DNA from: Lysinibacillus sp. G4S2
GTDB lineage: Bacteria; Bacillota; Bacilli; Bacillales_A; Planococcaceae
DNA: 64,000 nt
Direction of reading: 5' to 3'
Assembly: GCF_030348505.1 (NCBI RefSeq)
Contig: NZ_JAUCFJ010000002.1
Coordinates: forward strand, 376,001-440,000
Shown piece after piece: positions 8,313-17,318 of this stretch; positions within the stretch are counted from its first letter, which is position 1; the number at the start of each line of letters is the position of its first letter. The position numbers were made by a program, and so were the translations under genes. Below the pieces are notes generated by a model that worked only from the letters and a program-made list of their open reading frames with translations, did not search any database and was not told where the DNA came from.

Positions 8313-8652
8313 TTGGCAGCATATCCAAATTGTCCGAAATGTAATTCTGAATACACTTATGAGGATGGAACGAATTTTGTATGTCCAGAATGTGCGCATG
8401 AGTGGAGCGCAGATGCTACAGAGCAGGAGTCAGATACACTAATTGTAAAGCGATGCACATGGCAATCTACTTGCAGACGGTGATTCCGTAACAGTTATTA
8501 AGGACTTAAAGGTTAAAGGCAGTTCTTCAACATTAAAAATTGGGACAAAGGTGAAAAGCATTCGTCTCGTTGAAGGAGATCACAATATTGACTGTAAAAT
8601 CGATGGCTTTGGTGCAATGAAATTAAAGTCAGAGTTCGTTAAAAAAGCATAA
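8313..8652 (+). pseudogene. PhnA/YjdM-type zinc-ribbon protein, frameshifted
   Basis: TTG start at 8313 behind AGGGAGGAA. The first 45 codons give a zinc ribbon ([13 protein letters not shown] and CPECAHEW, four cysteines); one extra base at about 8449-8452 then puts the rest in another frame, where [20 protein letters not shown] and a C-terminal [15 protein letters not shown] complete the usual family length of about 112 residues. The protein is known as PhnA or YjdM, but a role in phosphonate use is doubtful. Apart from the one shift nothing is damaged, so sequencing error is quite possible. Confidence 0.8.
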
Positions 8653-8660
8653 TAATTATA

Positions 8661-8736
8661 AAAAGAGTCGAGGAAATGAAGAGCCCTAACTAAGGAAACG
8701 ATGTTGGGATACTATTCAAAACCGACTCTTTTTTAT
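8661..8736. terminator. Long inverted repeat at the convergent ends
   Basis: AAAAGAGTCG at 8661-8670 pairs with CGACTCTTTTTT at 8723 onward; the loop of about 50 bases contains the stop of the leftward gene. It can serve as terminator for the rightward PhnA-like gene. Confidence 0.45.
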
Positions 8737-9244
8737 TTTTCAGCCTACGCAACATAATAGCAAAAGCAGCGCCGATTAGTGCAAATATAGTATGTAAAAT
8801 AGCGATGTAGCTAGCTCCAATCAACAGTGTCCCAATTTCCGTAAAGGAATAGTTAGTGACGTAGAGTGGATTATTAGTATTATGGATGATGGCCCATACG
8901 AAAACAGGTACAAAGCTAATAGCAAAAACAATCCAAATGTTTTTGTAAAAGAAGTAAGTAAGACAGCCAAAAATTGCGTATGATACAACAAAGCTTTTAT
9001 GATTGCCTAGTAAGGATGAGTTAATGGCAAACATAAAGGACAGTACGATAAAAACAAGATGGAAAAATGTTACCGTTCTTTTCATCGGTAAATGATGCTC
9101 GCGTGATTGCTCTGAAGTAGCGAGCTGATGACAATGCTCACAATTAGCTAAATGTTGTTCGATATATTCTACAGTATGTGCTTGGAGCGTTTGATTTTTA
9201 TACAAAGGTAATAAATCTTCTACAATTGAACAATCCTGTGCCAA
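8690..9244 (-). CDS. zf-HC2 (anti-sigma-factor-like) membrane protein
   Basis: The 184-residue protein starts with a short cytoplasmic zinc-binding module, H31-x3-C35-x2-C38 (HLANCEHC), the zf-HC2/ZAS pattern of anti-sigma factors. Four to five hydrophobic segments follow (about residues 57-75, 84-98, 104-121 and 138-165) with a basic tail. No sigma-factor gene lies beside it, so an anti-sigma role is only a suggestion; many such proteins in Bacilli are uncharacterised. The start is TTG at 9244 behind GGAGGA. Confidence 0.7.
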   Translation of the reverse strand: MAQDCSIVEDLLPLYKNQTLQAHTVEYIEQHLANCEHCHQLATSEQSREHHLPMKRTVTFFHLVFIVLSFMFAINSSLLGNHKSFVVSYAIFGCLTYFFYKNIWIVFAISFVPVFVWAIIHNTNNPLYVTNYSFTEIGTLLIGASYIAILHTIFALIGAAFAIMLRRLKNKKESVLNSIPTSFP

Positions 9245-9345
9245 AGGCTTCCTCCAATCGATCTCTTACCATTATACGACTTTTTTGAGAAAATAAAAAA
9301 GCCTTCCGTGAGTTAATTCGTCGGAAAACTTGTACATGCACCATA

Positions 9346-9976
9346 TTAATTTGATGTTAATACTTCATTTGTCAAAGCTTGAATATCAATATGTGTTTTT
9401 TCCTTCACAGCATCCTTCAAAATCTCAGTACGGAAATAGTGAACCGAAGCTTCGAGGGGGATCTACTAAAAGTTTGGTAAGAGCTGTTTGATACATATAG
9501 ACAAATTCCTTTGTCGGTGTTTCCGCGTTTTAATTCAGCAAAGGCTTCATAAAATTGGTCAAGCTTATCAGCAAATTCAAGTAGACGACCTTCTAATGTG
9601 CTGTCCTTGCCTTCTTTCATTCGCTCAAAGAAGATAGCTTGAAATTCTTGTGGAATCTCATTGATAATGAATTTTCCATCATTTTTTCTTCAACATGTGC
9701 AAGCATTTGTTTAAGCTCAGGGCTCGCATGCTTTACCGGAGTTTTAATATCGCCAATAAACACTTCTGCAAAGTCGTGATTGATGGTTTTTTCATATAAC
9801 GATTTCCAATTTACCGTAGCTCCATTCATTTCCTCAAGTGTAGCGAAGAACATGGCGTACTGTGATACCTTCCAAGAGTGAGCAGCCACATTATGCTCTT
9901 CAAATTTGAAGCGTCCAGGGCAAACGAATAATACGCTCTAGGTCATTAAGGCTTGTAAAAATTGATGAATTCCTAT
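9346..9976 (-). pseudogene. HD-domain phosphohydrolase (YfbR-like), frameshifted
   Basis: Reassembled over several frames the product is a YfbR-type HD hydrolase of about 210 residues (5'-nucleotidase family): GRFKFEEHN, AAHSWKVSQYAMFF with the first His, NHDFAEVFIGDIKTP with the HD pair, then RLLEFADKLDQFYEAFAELK with the last Asp. Shifts fall at about 9940, 9920, 9655, 9500-9515 and 9435. The expected start codon reads ATA at 9976 behind a good GGAGTGA site, another sign of damage or base error. Catalytic residues are still encoded, so the gene was functional recently or is misread. Confidence 0.75.
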
Positions 9977-10139
9977 AAAAATCACTCCTTTCGTTCTATA
10001 TGCATGTTACTATAATCCATACCTCTTTGTGCAGATTTCAAACAATTTAACAATGATTCAATTTGCGTTTACAAATGATTCACAATTGCCGATAAAGCAC
10101 GCATATGTTGGGTGCTATAATGAGGGGGACTGACATCCG
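9977..10139. other. Intergenic spacer
   Basis: Carries the upstream region of the leftward HD gene. No gene seen. Confidence 0.3.
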
Positions 10140-10235
10140 CTGGAGGCTTTAACTACTTTCAGCAAATGTCTTTTGTACCGAAAGCGTAGCGACAGGTGCA
10201 GGTGTTTAAACACCCACTGAAAAAGTTAAAAGGGA
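10140..10235. repeat. Second dispersed repeat, TTTAACTNCTTTCAGCAAAT type
   Basis: TTTAACTACTTTCAGCAAAT is followed by TTTTGTACCGAAAGCGTAGC, and the block closes with CACTGAAAAAGTTAAA, the partial inverse of its beginning. Related copies lie at 50628 and 50866. The GAAAGCGTAGCG part resembles the core of the mosaic repeat. Confidence 0.6.
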
Positions 10236-10245
10236 GTATGCACCA

Positions 10246-10683
10246 ATGATTTCAATTTATACACTTCTTCTTTATATACATATTTTAAGTGCTATTCTTT
10301 CGATTGGGCCTTTGTTTGTAGTTTTACCAATTGTTAAGAAAATGCGTACAGCATCCCGCGTTGAGATGTCACCGTATATTGAGGCTTTTAAAGGAGCAAT
10401 TACAATCGTCAAGCATTCGGGACATGTTCTTGTTGCATCGGGTATTTTATTAATGTGGCATGCAGGCTATCATTGAGTACCTCGTGATTGTTCTTACATT
10501 TCTTGTGTTGCTTGCCTCCATTGTTTTTTGGCAAGAGCGTTCAAACCGACTTTACGAACATTTAATACACCTGCCTATGACCAACAAAAATTTGCTTCAT
10601 TACTACATCGAAAAGCATGGATGTACATTTTCTTATTGCTCATTATGTTATAGCTAATGGTAGCAAAGCCTGTACTTTGGTAA
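10246..10683 (+). pseudogene. DUF2269-like membrane protein, frameshifted
   Basis: ATG at 10246 with an AAAGGGAG site. The first frame gives a hydrophobic N-terminus with LYIHILSAILSIGPLFV, typical of DUF2269. The frame then shifts at about 10470-10480 and again near 10530-10545, where TFNTPAYDQQKFASLLHRKA continues. In that last frame a TAG at 10651-10653 stands where Trp would be expected (IML-W-LMVAKPVLW). The corrected length is about 145 residues, normal for the family. Function unknown. Confidence 0.7.
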
Positions 10684-10691
10684 AGGATGAA

Positions 10692-10723
10692 AAATTCGCA
10701 CCCTGAGAGGAGTGCGAATTTGT
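10692..10723 (+). terminator. Terminator after the DUF2269-like gene
   Basis: AAATTCGCAC / GTGCGAATTT stem followed by TGTC; the flanks are A/T-rich on both sides. Confidence 0.6.
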
Positions 10724-10739
10724 CATAGTGTTGAAAAAT

Positions 10740-11330
10740 TCAAGGAGATCTTTGTGACTGTTGTGGCGGCTGGGCGACTCCTTGAGATCAAGCGTCACTA
10801 GATGAGACCTTGGAGCGCAAGCGGATGTTTTCAGTGCGAAAGCGGAGTGTTAACGTAGCGGCAGCAACAATTGTTTATCTGTGCGAAAGCGAAGCGACAG
10901 CAACAAATGTTTTATCTGTGCGAAAGCGAAGCGACAGCAACAATTGTTTTATCTGTGCGAAAGCGAAGCGACAGCAACAATTGTTTTATCTGTGCGAAAG
11001 CGAAGCGACAGCAACAATTGTTTTATCTGTGCGAAAGCGAAGCGACAGCAACAATTGTTTTATCTGTGCGAAAGCGAAGCGACAGCAACAATTGTTTTAT
11101 CTGTGCGAAAGCGAAGCGACAGCAACAACAAAGCGGTTCATCGGACGTCCCCGGGAAGCTTTGCTCTGTCCGAAAGCGAAGCGACAGCAACAATTGTTTA
11201 TCTGTGCGAAAGCAAAGCGTCAGCTACAAATGTTTTCTGTAGCGAAAGCGAAGCGACAGCAACAAATGTTTTATCTGCGCGAAAGCGAAGCGTCAGCTAC
11301 AAAGCCCCCAGTCGAAACGGAAATTAACCC
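10740..11330. repeat. Mosaic repeat with a 37-bp tandem array (largest copy)
   Basis: From about 10879 to 11127 a 37-bp unit (GTGCGAAAGCGAAGCG, then ACAGCAACAATTG, then TTTTATCT) is repeated seven times almost without change. A degenerate unit precedes it. After it comes TTCATCGGACGTCCCCGGGAAGC, then four more diverged units, and the block closes with CAGTCGAAACGGAAATTAACCCACG. Shorter copies are at 17940, 47862, 58772 and 60240. No ribosome site or codon logic supports a protein here. Between convergent genes. Confidence 0.9.
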
Positions 11331-11409
11331 ACGTAATGTGATTATTCTTCTTTATGCTTTTAATGCACCCTGATTTTTAAAAATCCATAAAATTCTTCGG
11401 TAACTTGAA

Positions 11410-11458
11410 ATTAAAGAGCCATCACAAACTCATTTGAGAAGGTGATGGCTCTTTAATT
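11410..11458 (-). terminator. Terminator of the hybrid kinase gene
   Basis: Long inverted repeat AAATTAAAGAGCCATCAC / GTGATGGCTCTTTAATTT; T-rich on either strand, so it may also stop transcription from the left. Confidence 0.85.
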
Positions 11459-11462
11459 TCGT

Positions 11463-14400
11463 TCAGTTAATTTTTGGAATGTGGAAGGTGATAGTTGTTC
11501 CTTCATTTAGTGTGCTATTAATTTGCAATCTCTGTCCATAAATCCTTTTAAGACGTAGATCTGTATTGCGTATACCTACGCCAGAGTTTGTTGAATAACT
11601 ACCTGATTGTAGCTCATCTAATTTGCTTGGATCTATCCCAACGCCATCATCTATAACACTTATTGCTACATAATCTGGAAAATCCTTTATACGGATACAA
11701 ACTGTTCCGCCTTCTTCCTGTTTTAAGACACCATGCTGAATCGAATTTTCTACAATAGTTTGTAAGGAGATAGGGGGAATTTCAATGTTTACAATGTCAT
11801 CAATATCCCATTCGATGTTTAACAATTCCCCAAAGCGTTGCTGTTCAATATAGAGATATGATCGCACTAGCTCTAGTTCATCCTTAAGTGGTACTACTCG
11901 TTGTAGATTTCGCACATCAAAGCTTGCGTGTAGATATTCACCGAAATGATGCATTAAGTTAATCATTCGATCGGTATCAATCGTACTAAGTGATGCGATT
12001 GTATTTAATGTATTAAATAAAAAATGTGGCTGTATTTGAGCTTGAAGCCATGCTGTTTCCAAATATAGTTGTTGATTGATGCTATATTTCAAATCAATTA
12101 ACGCTCTGCTTCTTACTTTTAGCTCTATAGAATTAATGGGCTTTGTAACATAATCATTTGCTCCACGAACCAAACCAGTATAAACATCCTCAGGATAATT
12201 ACGTGCTGTTAGCAATAAGATAGGTAATTCAAGTAATGAGTAATGCTCTCGAATAATTTCAATTAATGCATAGCCAGAAATATAAGGTAGCATCGCATCG
12301 ATAATGACTAAATCCCACTCATCTTGCTGTAATACTTCTAATACCTTTTCGCTGCTAGTAATAGTAGTAACAGCATATTCTGTTGTAGCGAATAAACTAC
12401 GCATAATTGTTAAGTTTACAGAATCATCATCGACCATTAAAATTTTAAATTGTTTTTCCACTATGTTTGATAACGTATTTTCTTCAACAGGGGAAAATAT
12501 GTCCTCTTGCTCAATGTAGGATTGCTCCTTACTTAGACTTTCCTCTGCTAATGGTAAGGTGAAATAGATATCCGATCCTTTGTTAGGAATGGAATGTATT
12601 TGTAAAGTTCCTCCGTGCAATTCAATGAGCTTCTTTGAAATTAATAACCCGATACCGATCTCATCGTAGTTGTCATTTCCTTGTTCGGAAGGGGAAAATA
12701 GACGACTTCGAATGTCATCGGCCATACCTAATCCGGTGTCACGAATATGGATTACAGCCAGATCATTTTCCGTATGTGCACTGATTTCTATAGCACAAGC
12801 ACCTGTATATTTAATGGCAGTGTATAAAAAATTAAAAAGAATTTGGATCAATCGATTTTCATCGGCCATTACATTAGGAAATGTTCTAGAAATGGTAGAT
12901 TTCATTTGAATTTGTTTTCCACTTGTTATAAAGCGTAACATGTCAAAAACACCATAAACTACACCTTGAATGCTTACGTTTTTTTTATTGAGATGTAAAT
13001 ACCCTTCCTTTAAACGAGTGAAATCAAGTATGTCATTTAATGTAAAGGACATGCTTCGCCCAATATCAATTAAAAGCTTTAGATTTTGTTTATCATCAAC
13101 TGCGAGCTTATTGTTTGGATTATCATAAATGGTCTGTCCTAATGTAATCATTTTATTCATGGGATCCCATAGCTTTTGTGAACTATTGGATAAAAATTCA
13201 TCCTTTAATGCATTGTCTTTTTGTAATGTAGCATTCAATTGATTAATTTGTTCTTTATTTTCAACAAAATGTTTAAACCAATAACTCGAAAAACCGAGCA
13301 TGACAAATAAATAATCGAATGGATAAATTGGTATATCAAAAACATAAATGGATTTGACAAACCCCCATATAATTCCATTTGTTGAACCTAGAGCCGTCAG
13401 TGCAATAAAAGCAGAGCTCTTTTTTTGATTTTCAAGATACTCTCTTAAAGCAAGTGCTACTACAAATAAAAATGAAATGCCATAAAGTATAAAGAAAAGG
13501 AAATTTATCGTGTATAACCAATCAATTGGTAAAATGACCGTTAAGAATACGCCGAGGACATAGAAAGCAAGAATCCACTGAAAGCATTTAGCATTACGAT
13601 ATTTGACTAGTAAAACACGCATAAATTGAACAAAGAAAAAAGAAGCTCCGAGATAAATGATGGTAGATAATTTAAAAGACCATACATAATCAAGATGTAA
13701 CCAAGCAAGTATGGAGCGATCGTATGAAATTATTTCATCTGCTAAAGGCAATAGAAAACCTACTGTGAAAAGTAATACAATTGGCTTTCGATAAATAAAT
13801 AGGAACACAAGAATACTAAAAAGTGCGAACATTACAAGCATTACTGAAATGGTAGTAAGAGATATATCGGTAATTAATTCGTGATGTGCCATAGCTGATG
13901 CAGAGCTAAATAGTACTCTTTTAGTAATGATAGGACTTGCGGGTGTATCAAAGTTTGATACATGTAAAATTAAGTCGATTTCAGGTTGCTCATTCGTAAA
14001 ATAAACAGTATAAGGAGCGGCTTGCCCTTTATGACTAGTTGAATCAGTAGCGACTTTTCCTGACTGACCAACCAGCTCCCCATTAATATATAATGTTGAA
14101 GCAGTAGACACTGCAGGAATCCGAATGGCATAAAGATTATCTTTAGGTGCATTATGATTGAGTAAAATTTTTAAATGGTATGTACCATATCGTTGTGTTG
14201 TTGCCTCAGAATTTCGCATGGGAATCTTTTGGATTGTCTGCTCGGATAATCGGGGATATTTGTTATTGTCCATGTTTAAGGGATCTATTAATAACCCGGG
14301 ATAGTAGAGCCATTCACCATTTAAGTGAAGAATTTCTTTATCGGATAGCTGCTGATTACGAATATCAAATATACCTTCCTGAGCAATCGGTTGATTACTC

Positions 14401-14507
14401 GTAGGTAGAAAAAGTGCTAACCATAGTAAACGGAATGTAGTAAGAACTATAAAAATTATTAAAATGAAAAGTGAATGTCGTATTGTCGCTTTTTTTAACA
14501 GTGACAT
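11463..14507 (-). CDS. 7TMR-DISM hybrid sensor kinase / LytS-type histidine kinase
   Basis: The 1014-residue protein has an N-terminal membrane anchor (13-33), an extracytoplasmic 7TMR-DISM sugar-binding-like domain (about 50-205), seven membrane segments (about 215-410) and a short coiled coil. A HisKA/HATPase module follows (430-655). Then come a receiver domain (687-805) with Asp737 and Lys789, and finally a LytS-type kinase (His828 in QIQPHFLFN, Asn921 in the N box, DDGVGI). In the first module the H box reads SSQKLWDPM with Gln444 where His is expected, and the N box reads NFLYTAIKYT with Thr in place of the Mg-binding Asn; its G boxes are kept. It probably senses a small ligand and signals to the BTAD regulator upstream. 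A terminator separates the two genes. Confidence 0.85.
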   Translation of the reverse strand: MSLLKKATIRHSLFILIIFIVLTTFRLLWLALFLPTSNQPIAQEGIFDIRNQQLSDKEILHLNGEWLYYPGLLIDPLNMDNNKYPRLSEQTIQKIPMRNSEATTQRYGTYHLKILLNHNAPKDNLYAIRIPAVSTASTLYINGELVGQSGKVATDSTSHKGQAAPYTVYFTNEQPEIDLILHVSNFDTPASPIITKRVLFSSASAMAHHELITDISLTTISVMLVMFALFSILVFLFIYRKPIVLLFTVGFLLPLADEIISYDRSILAWLHLDYVWSFKLSTIIYLGASFFFVQFMRVLLVKYRNAKCFQWILAFYVLGVFLTVILPIDWLYTINFLFFILYGISFLFVVALALREYLENQKKSSAFIALTALGSTNGIIWGFVKSIYVFDIPIYPFDYLFVMLGFSSYWFKHFVENKEQINQLNATLQKDNALKDEFLSNSSQKLWDPMNKMITLGQTIYDNPNNKLAVDDKQNLKLLIDIGRSMSFTLNDILDFTRLKEGYLHLNKKNVSIQGVVYGVFDMLRFITSGKQIQMKSTISRTFPNVMADENRLIQILFNFLYTAIKYTGACAIEISAHTENDLAVIHIRDTGLGMADDIRSRLFSPSEQGNDNYDEIGIGLLISKKLIELHGGTLQIHSIPNKGSDIYFTLPLAEESLSKEQSYIEQEDIFSPVEENTLSNIVEKQFKILMVDDDSVNLTIMRSLFATTEYAVTTITSSEKVLEVLQQDEWDLVIIDAMLPYISGYALIEIIREHYSLLELPILLLTARNYPEDVYTGLVRGANDYVTKPINSIELKVRSRALIDLKYSINQQLYLETAWLQAQIQPHFLFNTLNTIASLSTIDTDRMINLMHHFGEYLHASFDVRNLQRVVPLKDELELVRSYLYIEQQRFGELLNIEWDIDDIVNIEIPPISLQTIVENSIQHGVLKQEEGGTVCIRIKDFPDYVAISVIDDGVGIDPSKLDELQSGSYSTNSGVGIRNTDLRLKRIYGQRLQINSTLNEGTTITFHIPKIN

Positions 14508-14561
14508 ATGGACCTCCTGAATTTTAGAAAGTTACCATGCATGAAGAAAGAAAAAAGATAA

Positions 14562-14596
14562 AAAGGCATCGAGAGTGAACTGTCTCGATGCCTTTT
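14562..14596 (-). terminator. Terminator between response regulator and kinase genes
   Basis: AAAGGCATCGAGA / TCTCGATGCCTTTT stem, T-rich on both strands. It ends the regulator gene, so the kinase must have its own promoter or rely on read-through. Confidence 0.8.
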
Positions 14597-14638
14597 GTGG
14601 AAGGCTTGAGTATGCTTTTCATTTGAATTTATTGTCAT

Positions 14639-15778
14639 TTATACTTCCAATGATATCGCATTAAAAAGCTCAGTTGTTTCGTGCTCTGGTAAAATACCGA
14701 GATCAGCTACCAAGGTACTTTTAAAGGTATTGTAAACCTTTATTGCACTTGCTCGATTATCCACATCGATATAGTGTTTTATTAGCTGTTGGATGTTTCT
14801 ATCGGAATATGGATTATGCTCGAGCGTTAAAAGTAATATATGCTCTCGTTTTTTTACATCATGTATTGCTGTATAATGCTCTACTAAATCATGAAGTAAA
14901 AGAGAAAATTGGTTGTTCATGAAATTTGCTTTGCTAGTAACCCAAGGATAATCTAACGTGGCCATATATTGACCCTGATAGTTTTGTATTAGTGCCTCAG
15001 CTTTCTCTATATCAAGCTTTCCGGTCTCCATTTTATTATTTAAAATATGCTCTAAAATATGGGCATCACATTGAAAATTCTCTAGTTGTAAAATATAGCA
15101 GCCATTTGCATACTGTATGACTTCTAAATAGCCTAATGTAGAAAGCGTAGTGCGCAGATAGGAGACTGTTGTATGTAACTGCACTCTTGCCTTTTTATAG
15201 TCCGTCTCTGCCCATAAAGCATCGATAACTGTATCACGAGGAACATGGCTATTAAGATTGGAAAAAAGAAAGGCAAATAATTCTTTTGTTTTAACCGTTC
15301 TCCAATGGATGGTTTTGTCATCGTGTAAGACAACGAATCCTCCGAAACATTGTATCGTTAGTGATTTATTTTTTATTAGTGTAGGAGTCGATTTTTCTTC
15401 TAGGTGGAGGAGTTCTTGGATTCTATTAATAGTTGTCTCTAGACGAGCTTTTGAAATAGGCTTTAATAAATAGTCAAGGGAGTTAATTTCAAATGCTTGG
15501 ACAGCGTAGTCTCGATACGCAGTGACAAATACGATATGGATATTTTTGTTCCATTCTTTTAATACCCGCGCAATTTCTAAACCATTCATGCCGGGCATTT
15601 CAATATCTAAAAATGCTACTTGAAAATCCAAGCTTGGACCCTCTGCAAGCAAATCTTTTACATTTGTAAAGGATTTAATGACCTCTATTGAATTAAATTC
15701 CTTTAACTTTTTCTCCATGTTTACAAGAGCTAATGGCTCATCGTCCATTACTATCACTCTAATCAAAAAGGGCACCAA
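14639..15778 (-). CDS. Response regulator with winged helix and BTAD domain
   Basis: Residues 5-120 form a receiver domain with the acidic pair MDDEP, Asp58 in AFLDIEMPG and Lys in LLKPIS. Residues 140-235 form an OmpR-type winged helix (TIHWRTVKTKELFAFLF), and 245-375 a bacterial transcriptional activation domain with TPR-like helices, the layout of SARP-type regulators. It would be phosphorylated by the LytS-type end of the neighbouring kinase and activate target genes. The start is unsure: in-frame TTG 15778, GTG 15775 and TTG 15766 all precede LIRVIVMDDEP, and none has a strong ribosome site. I give the longest; the TTG at 15766 fits family length best. Confidence 0.85.
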   Translation of the reverse strand: MVPFLIRVIVMDDEPLALVNMEKKLKEFNSIEVIKSFTNVKDLLAEGPSLDFQVAFLDIEMPGMNGLEIARVLKEWNKNIHIVFVTAYRDYAVQAFEINSLDYLLKPISKARLETTINRIQELLHLEEKSTPTLIKNKSLTIQCFGGFVVLHDDKTIHWRTVKTKELFAFLFSNLNSHVPRDTVIDALWAETDYKKARVQLHTTVSYLRTTLSTLGYLEVIQYANGCYILQLENFQCDAHILEHILNNKMETGKLDIEKAEALIQNYQGQYMATLDYPWVTSKANFMNNQFSLLLHDLVEHYTAIHDVKKREHILLLTLEHNPYSDRNIQQLIKHYIDVDNRASAIKVYNTFKSTLVADLGILPEHETTELFNAISLEV

Positions 15779-16284
15779 CTTTCAAATATTATGAAGTGAA
15801 GAACTTAAAGTGAGATTGGTTAAATTGAAATATCAATAACTGACCCTTTATACGGATGTGTGGTCACTTGCTGCTATAACAGATCTTCTAAAAAGTCGAC
15901 GGTAGCTGCTGTATTTAAATTGAGTGCACTTTACATAACACTCATTTATACAGTTTTTTGTAGCTCCATAAGCTGAGAAGACATTATTGTATTATTTTCC
16001 ACCCTACATTCCCCTTTAACATATTATCGGTTAAAATTATTGATTTTCCAACGTATAAAAGTTGCATATAAAATATCAGTAGTTTTTCCGTAAAAATCTC
16101 TTACTTACTAAAAATATGATTGATATTGTATATTTTTCCGTTTTTATAGAAATAATTCGTAATATCAGGTCCATTGTCCTGAGTGATTAATTGCATTCTC
16201 TAGCATTGCTTGCATAAAAGAGCCCAACTCTAGTGTGCTAGCAGCAGATTGCAAAATTATAAAAAATGGAGGTATTACAAAATT
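15779..16284. other. Divergent intergenic region (about 500 bp)
   Basis: Lies between the leftward regulator and the rightward LysM-3D gene and must hold both promoters. AT-rich, with no frame worth calling. The TGGAGGT ribosome site of the next gene is at 16267-16273. Confidence 0.4.
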
Positions 16285-17094
16285 ATGAAGAAACAAGCAT
16301 TAGCATTAGCTGTAACATTGACTTTAGGTATTAGTTTATTTGCAAGCCCGTCTTCCGCTGAGGACAAACTTAATGTTTTGCCAGACGACGTATTATGGGG
16401 AATCTCGAAGATTTACGATTTATCTGCAGGAGAATTTGAGCTATTAAATGAAATAGAACCGAAATGGTTTAATTTTGAAAAAAAATCAAATGAAGATGAC
16501 ACGAAAAATGAAAAAGCATCGAAAGACCAACATCACATTGTGCATGGGGATACATTATTTTCAATTGCCCGTGAAAATAAAGTGTCGGTGGATGAGCTGA
16601 AAGAATGGAATAACCTCTCATCTGATGTAATTTATGTAGGCGAATTGTTAGCTATTAAAGCATCGGCAGCACTGCCTAAAACTTCTGTAAGCAAAACTAA
16701 AAAGATAGCAACAACGTCAAATACAAAGCCAGCAACAACAACAAATACAAAACCAGCAACAAAATCAAATACCAAACAAGCAAGTGCTCCAGCGAATGCG
16801 TCAGGCAAAACGCTAACAATGCGGGCGACTGCCTATACAGCGTATTGTGAAGGGTGTTCGGGGATTACAGCGAATGGAACAGATATAAGATCTAATCCAA
16901 ACTTAAAGGTAATTGCTGTAGATCCACGTGTTATTCCTCTTGGTACTAGGGTTTGGGTTGAAGGTTATGGCGAGGCAATCGCAGCAGATACTGGCGGAGC
17001 AATAAAAGGCAATAAAATTGATGTATTTATTCCTACTGAAGGACAAGCTCGTCAGTGGGGTGTTAAAACCGTAACTGTTAAAATTTTGAATTAA
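16285..17094 (+). CDS. Secreted LysM-3D domain protein (YocH-like)
   Basis: Residues 1-25 are a signal peptide (MKKQALALAVTLTLGISLFA, cleavage near SSA-ED). A weak LysM-like segment (LPDDVLWGISKIYDLS) is followed by a clear LysM (HIVHGDTLFSIARENKVS to VGELLAI), a Thr/Lys/Ala-rich linker with repeated NTKPAT, and a C-terminal 3D domain with ADTGGAIKGNKIDVF, whose three aspartates name the family. Such proteins bind peptidoglycan and are thought to act as lytic transglycosylase-like autolysins. The ATG at 16285 fits the signal peptide and has TGGAGGT 11 bases upstream; an in-frame ATG at 16249 lacks a site. Confidence 0.85.
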   Translation: MKKQALALAVTLTLGISLFASPSSAEDKLNVLPDDVLWGISKIYDLSAGEFELLNEIEPKWFNFEKKSNEDDTKNEKASKDQHHIVHGDTLFSIARENKVSVDELKEWNNLSSDVIYVGELLAIKASAALPKTSVSKTKKIATTSNTKPATTTNTKPATKSNTKQASAPANASGKTLTMRATAYTAYCEGCSGITANGTDIRSNPNLKVIAVDPRVIPLGTRVWVEGYGEAIAADTGGAIKGNKIDVFIPTEGQARQWGVKTVTVKILN

Positions 17095-17122
17095 TGTATG
17101 TAAAGGGATGCCTCGTTGAATT

Positions 17123-17155
17123 GGGCTCATCACCACACGTTATGATGATGAGCCT
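17123..17155. terminator. Hairpin GGCTCATCA / TGATGAGCC
   Basis: Nine-base perfect stem just after the LysM-3D gene. The sequence GGCTCATCACCACACGTTATG is that of the ends of the mosaic repeat, so a repeat end may serve as terminator here. No T run follows. Confidence 0.5.
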
Positions 17156-17318
17156 AAATTGGAGATATCCTTTTTATTTTGTTTCAATCGAAATGCCAAT
17201 CTCTATAGCTCACAAGGTTGCAAAATTTACTGCTTTGCCAATGATTCACAAAATTCTAATCAAAATTGCATAAGTAGGAGGATTGTTGGCAAACATCAGA
17301 AATAGAGGAGGGATTTTT

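Noticed and set aside
10879-11127. Possible CRISPR array (37-bp regular repeats)
   Set aside because: The repeats are contiguous without unique spacers and no cas gene is present.
10810-11373. Long open frames in three phases over the 37-bp array
   Set aside because: Frames stay open only because the repeat unit has no stops; all three phases give repeat-only peptides, there is no ribosome site, and the same DNA is intergenic elsewhere.
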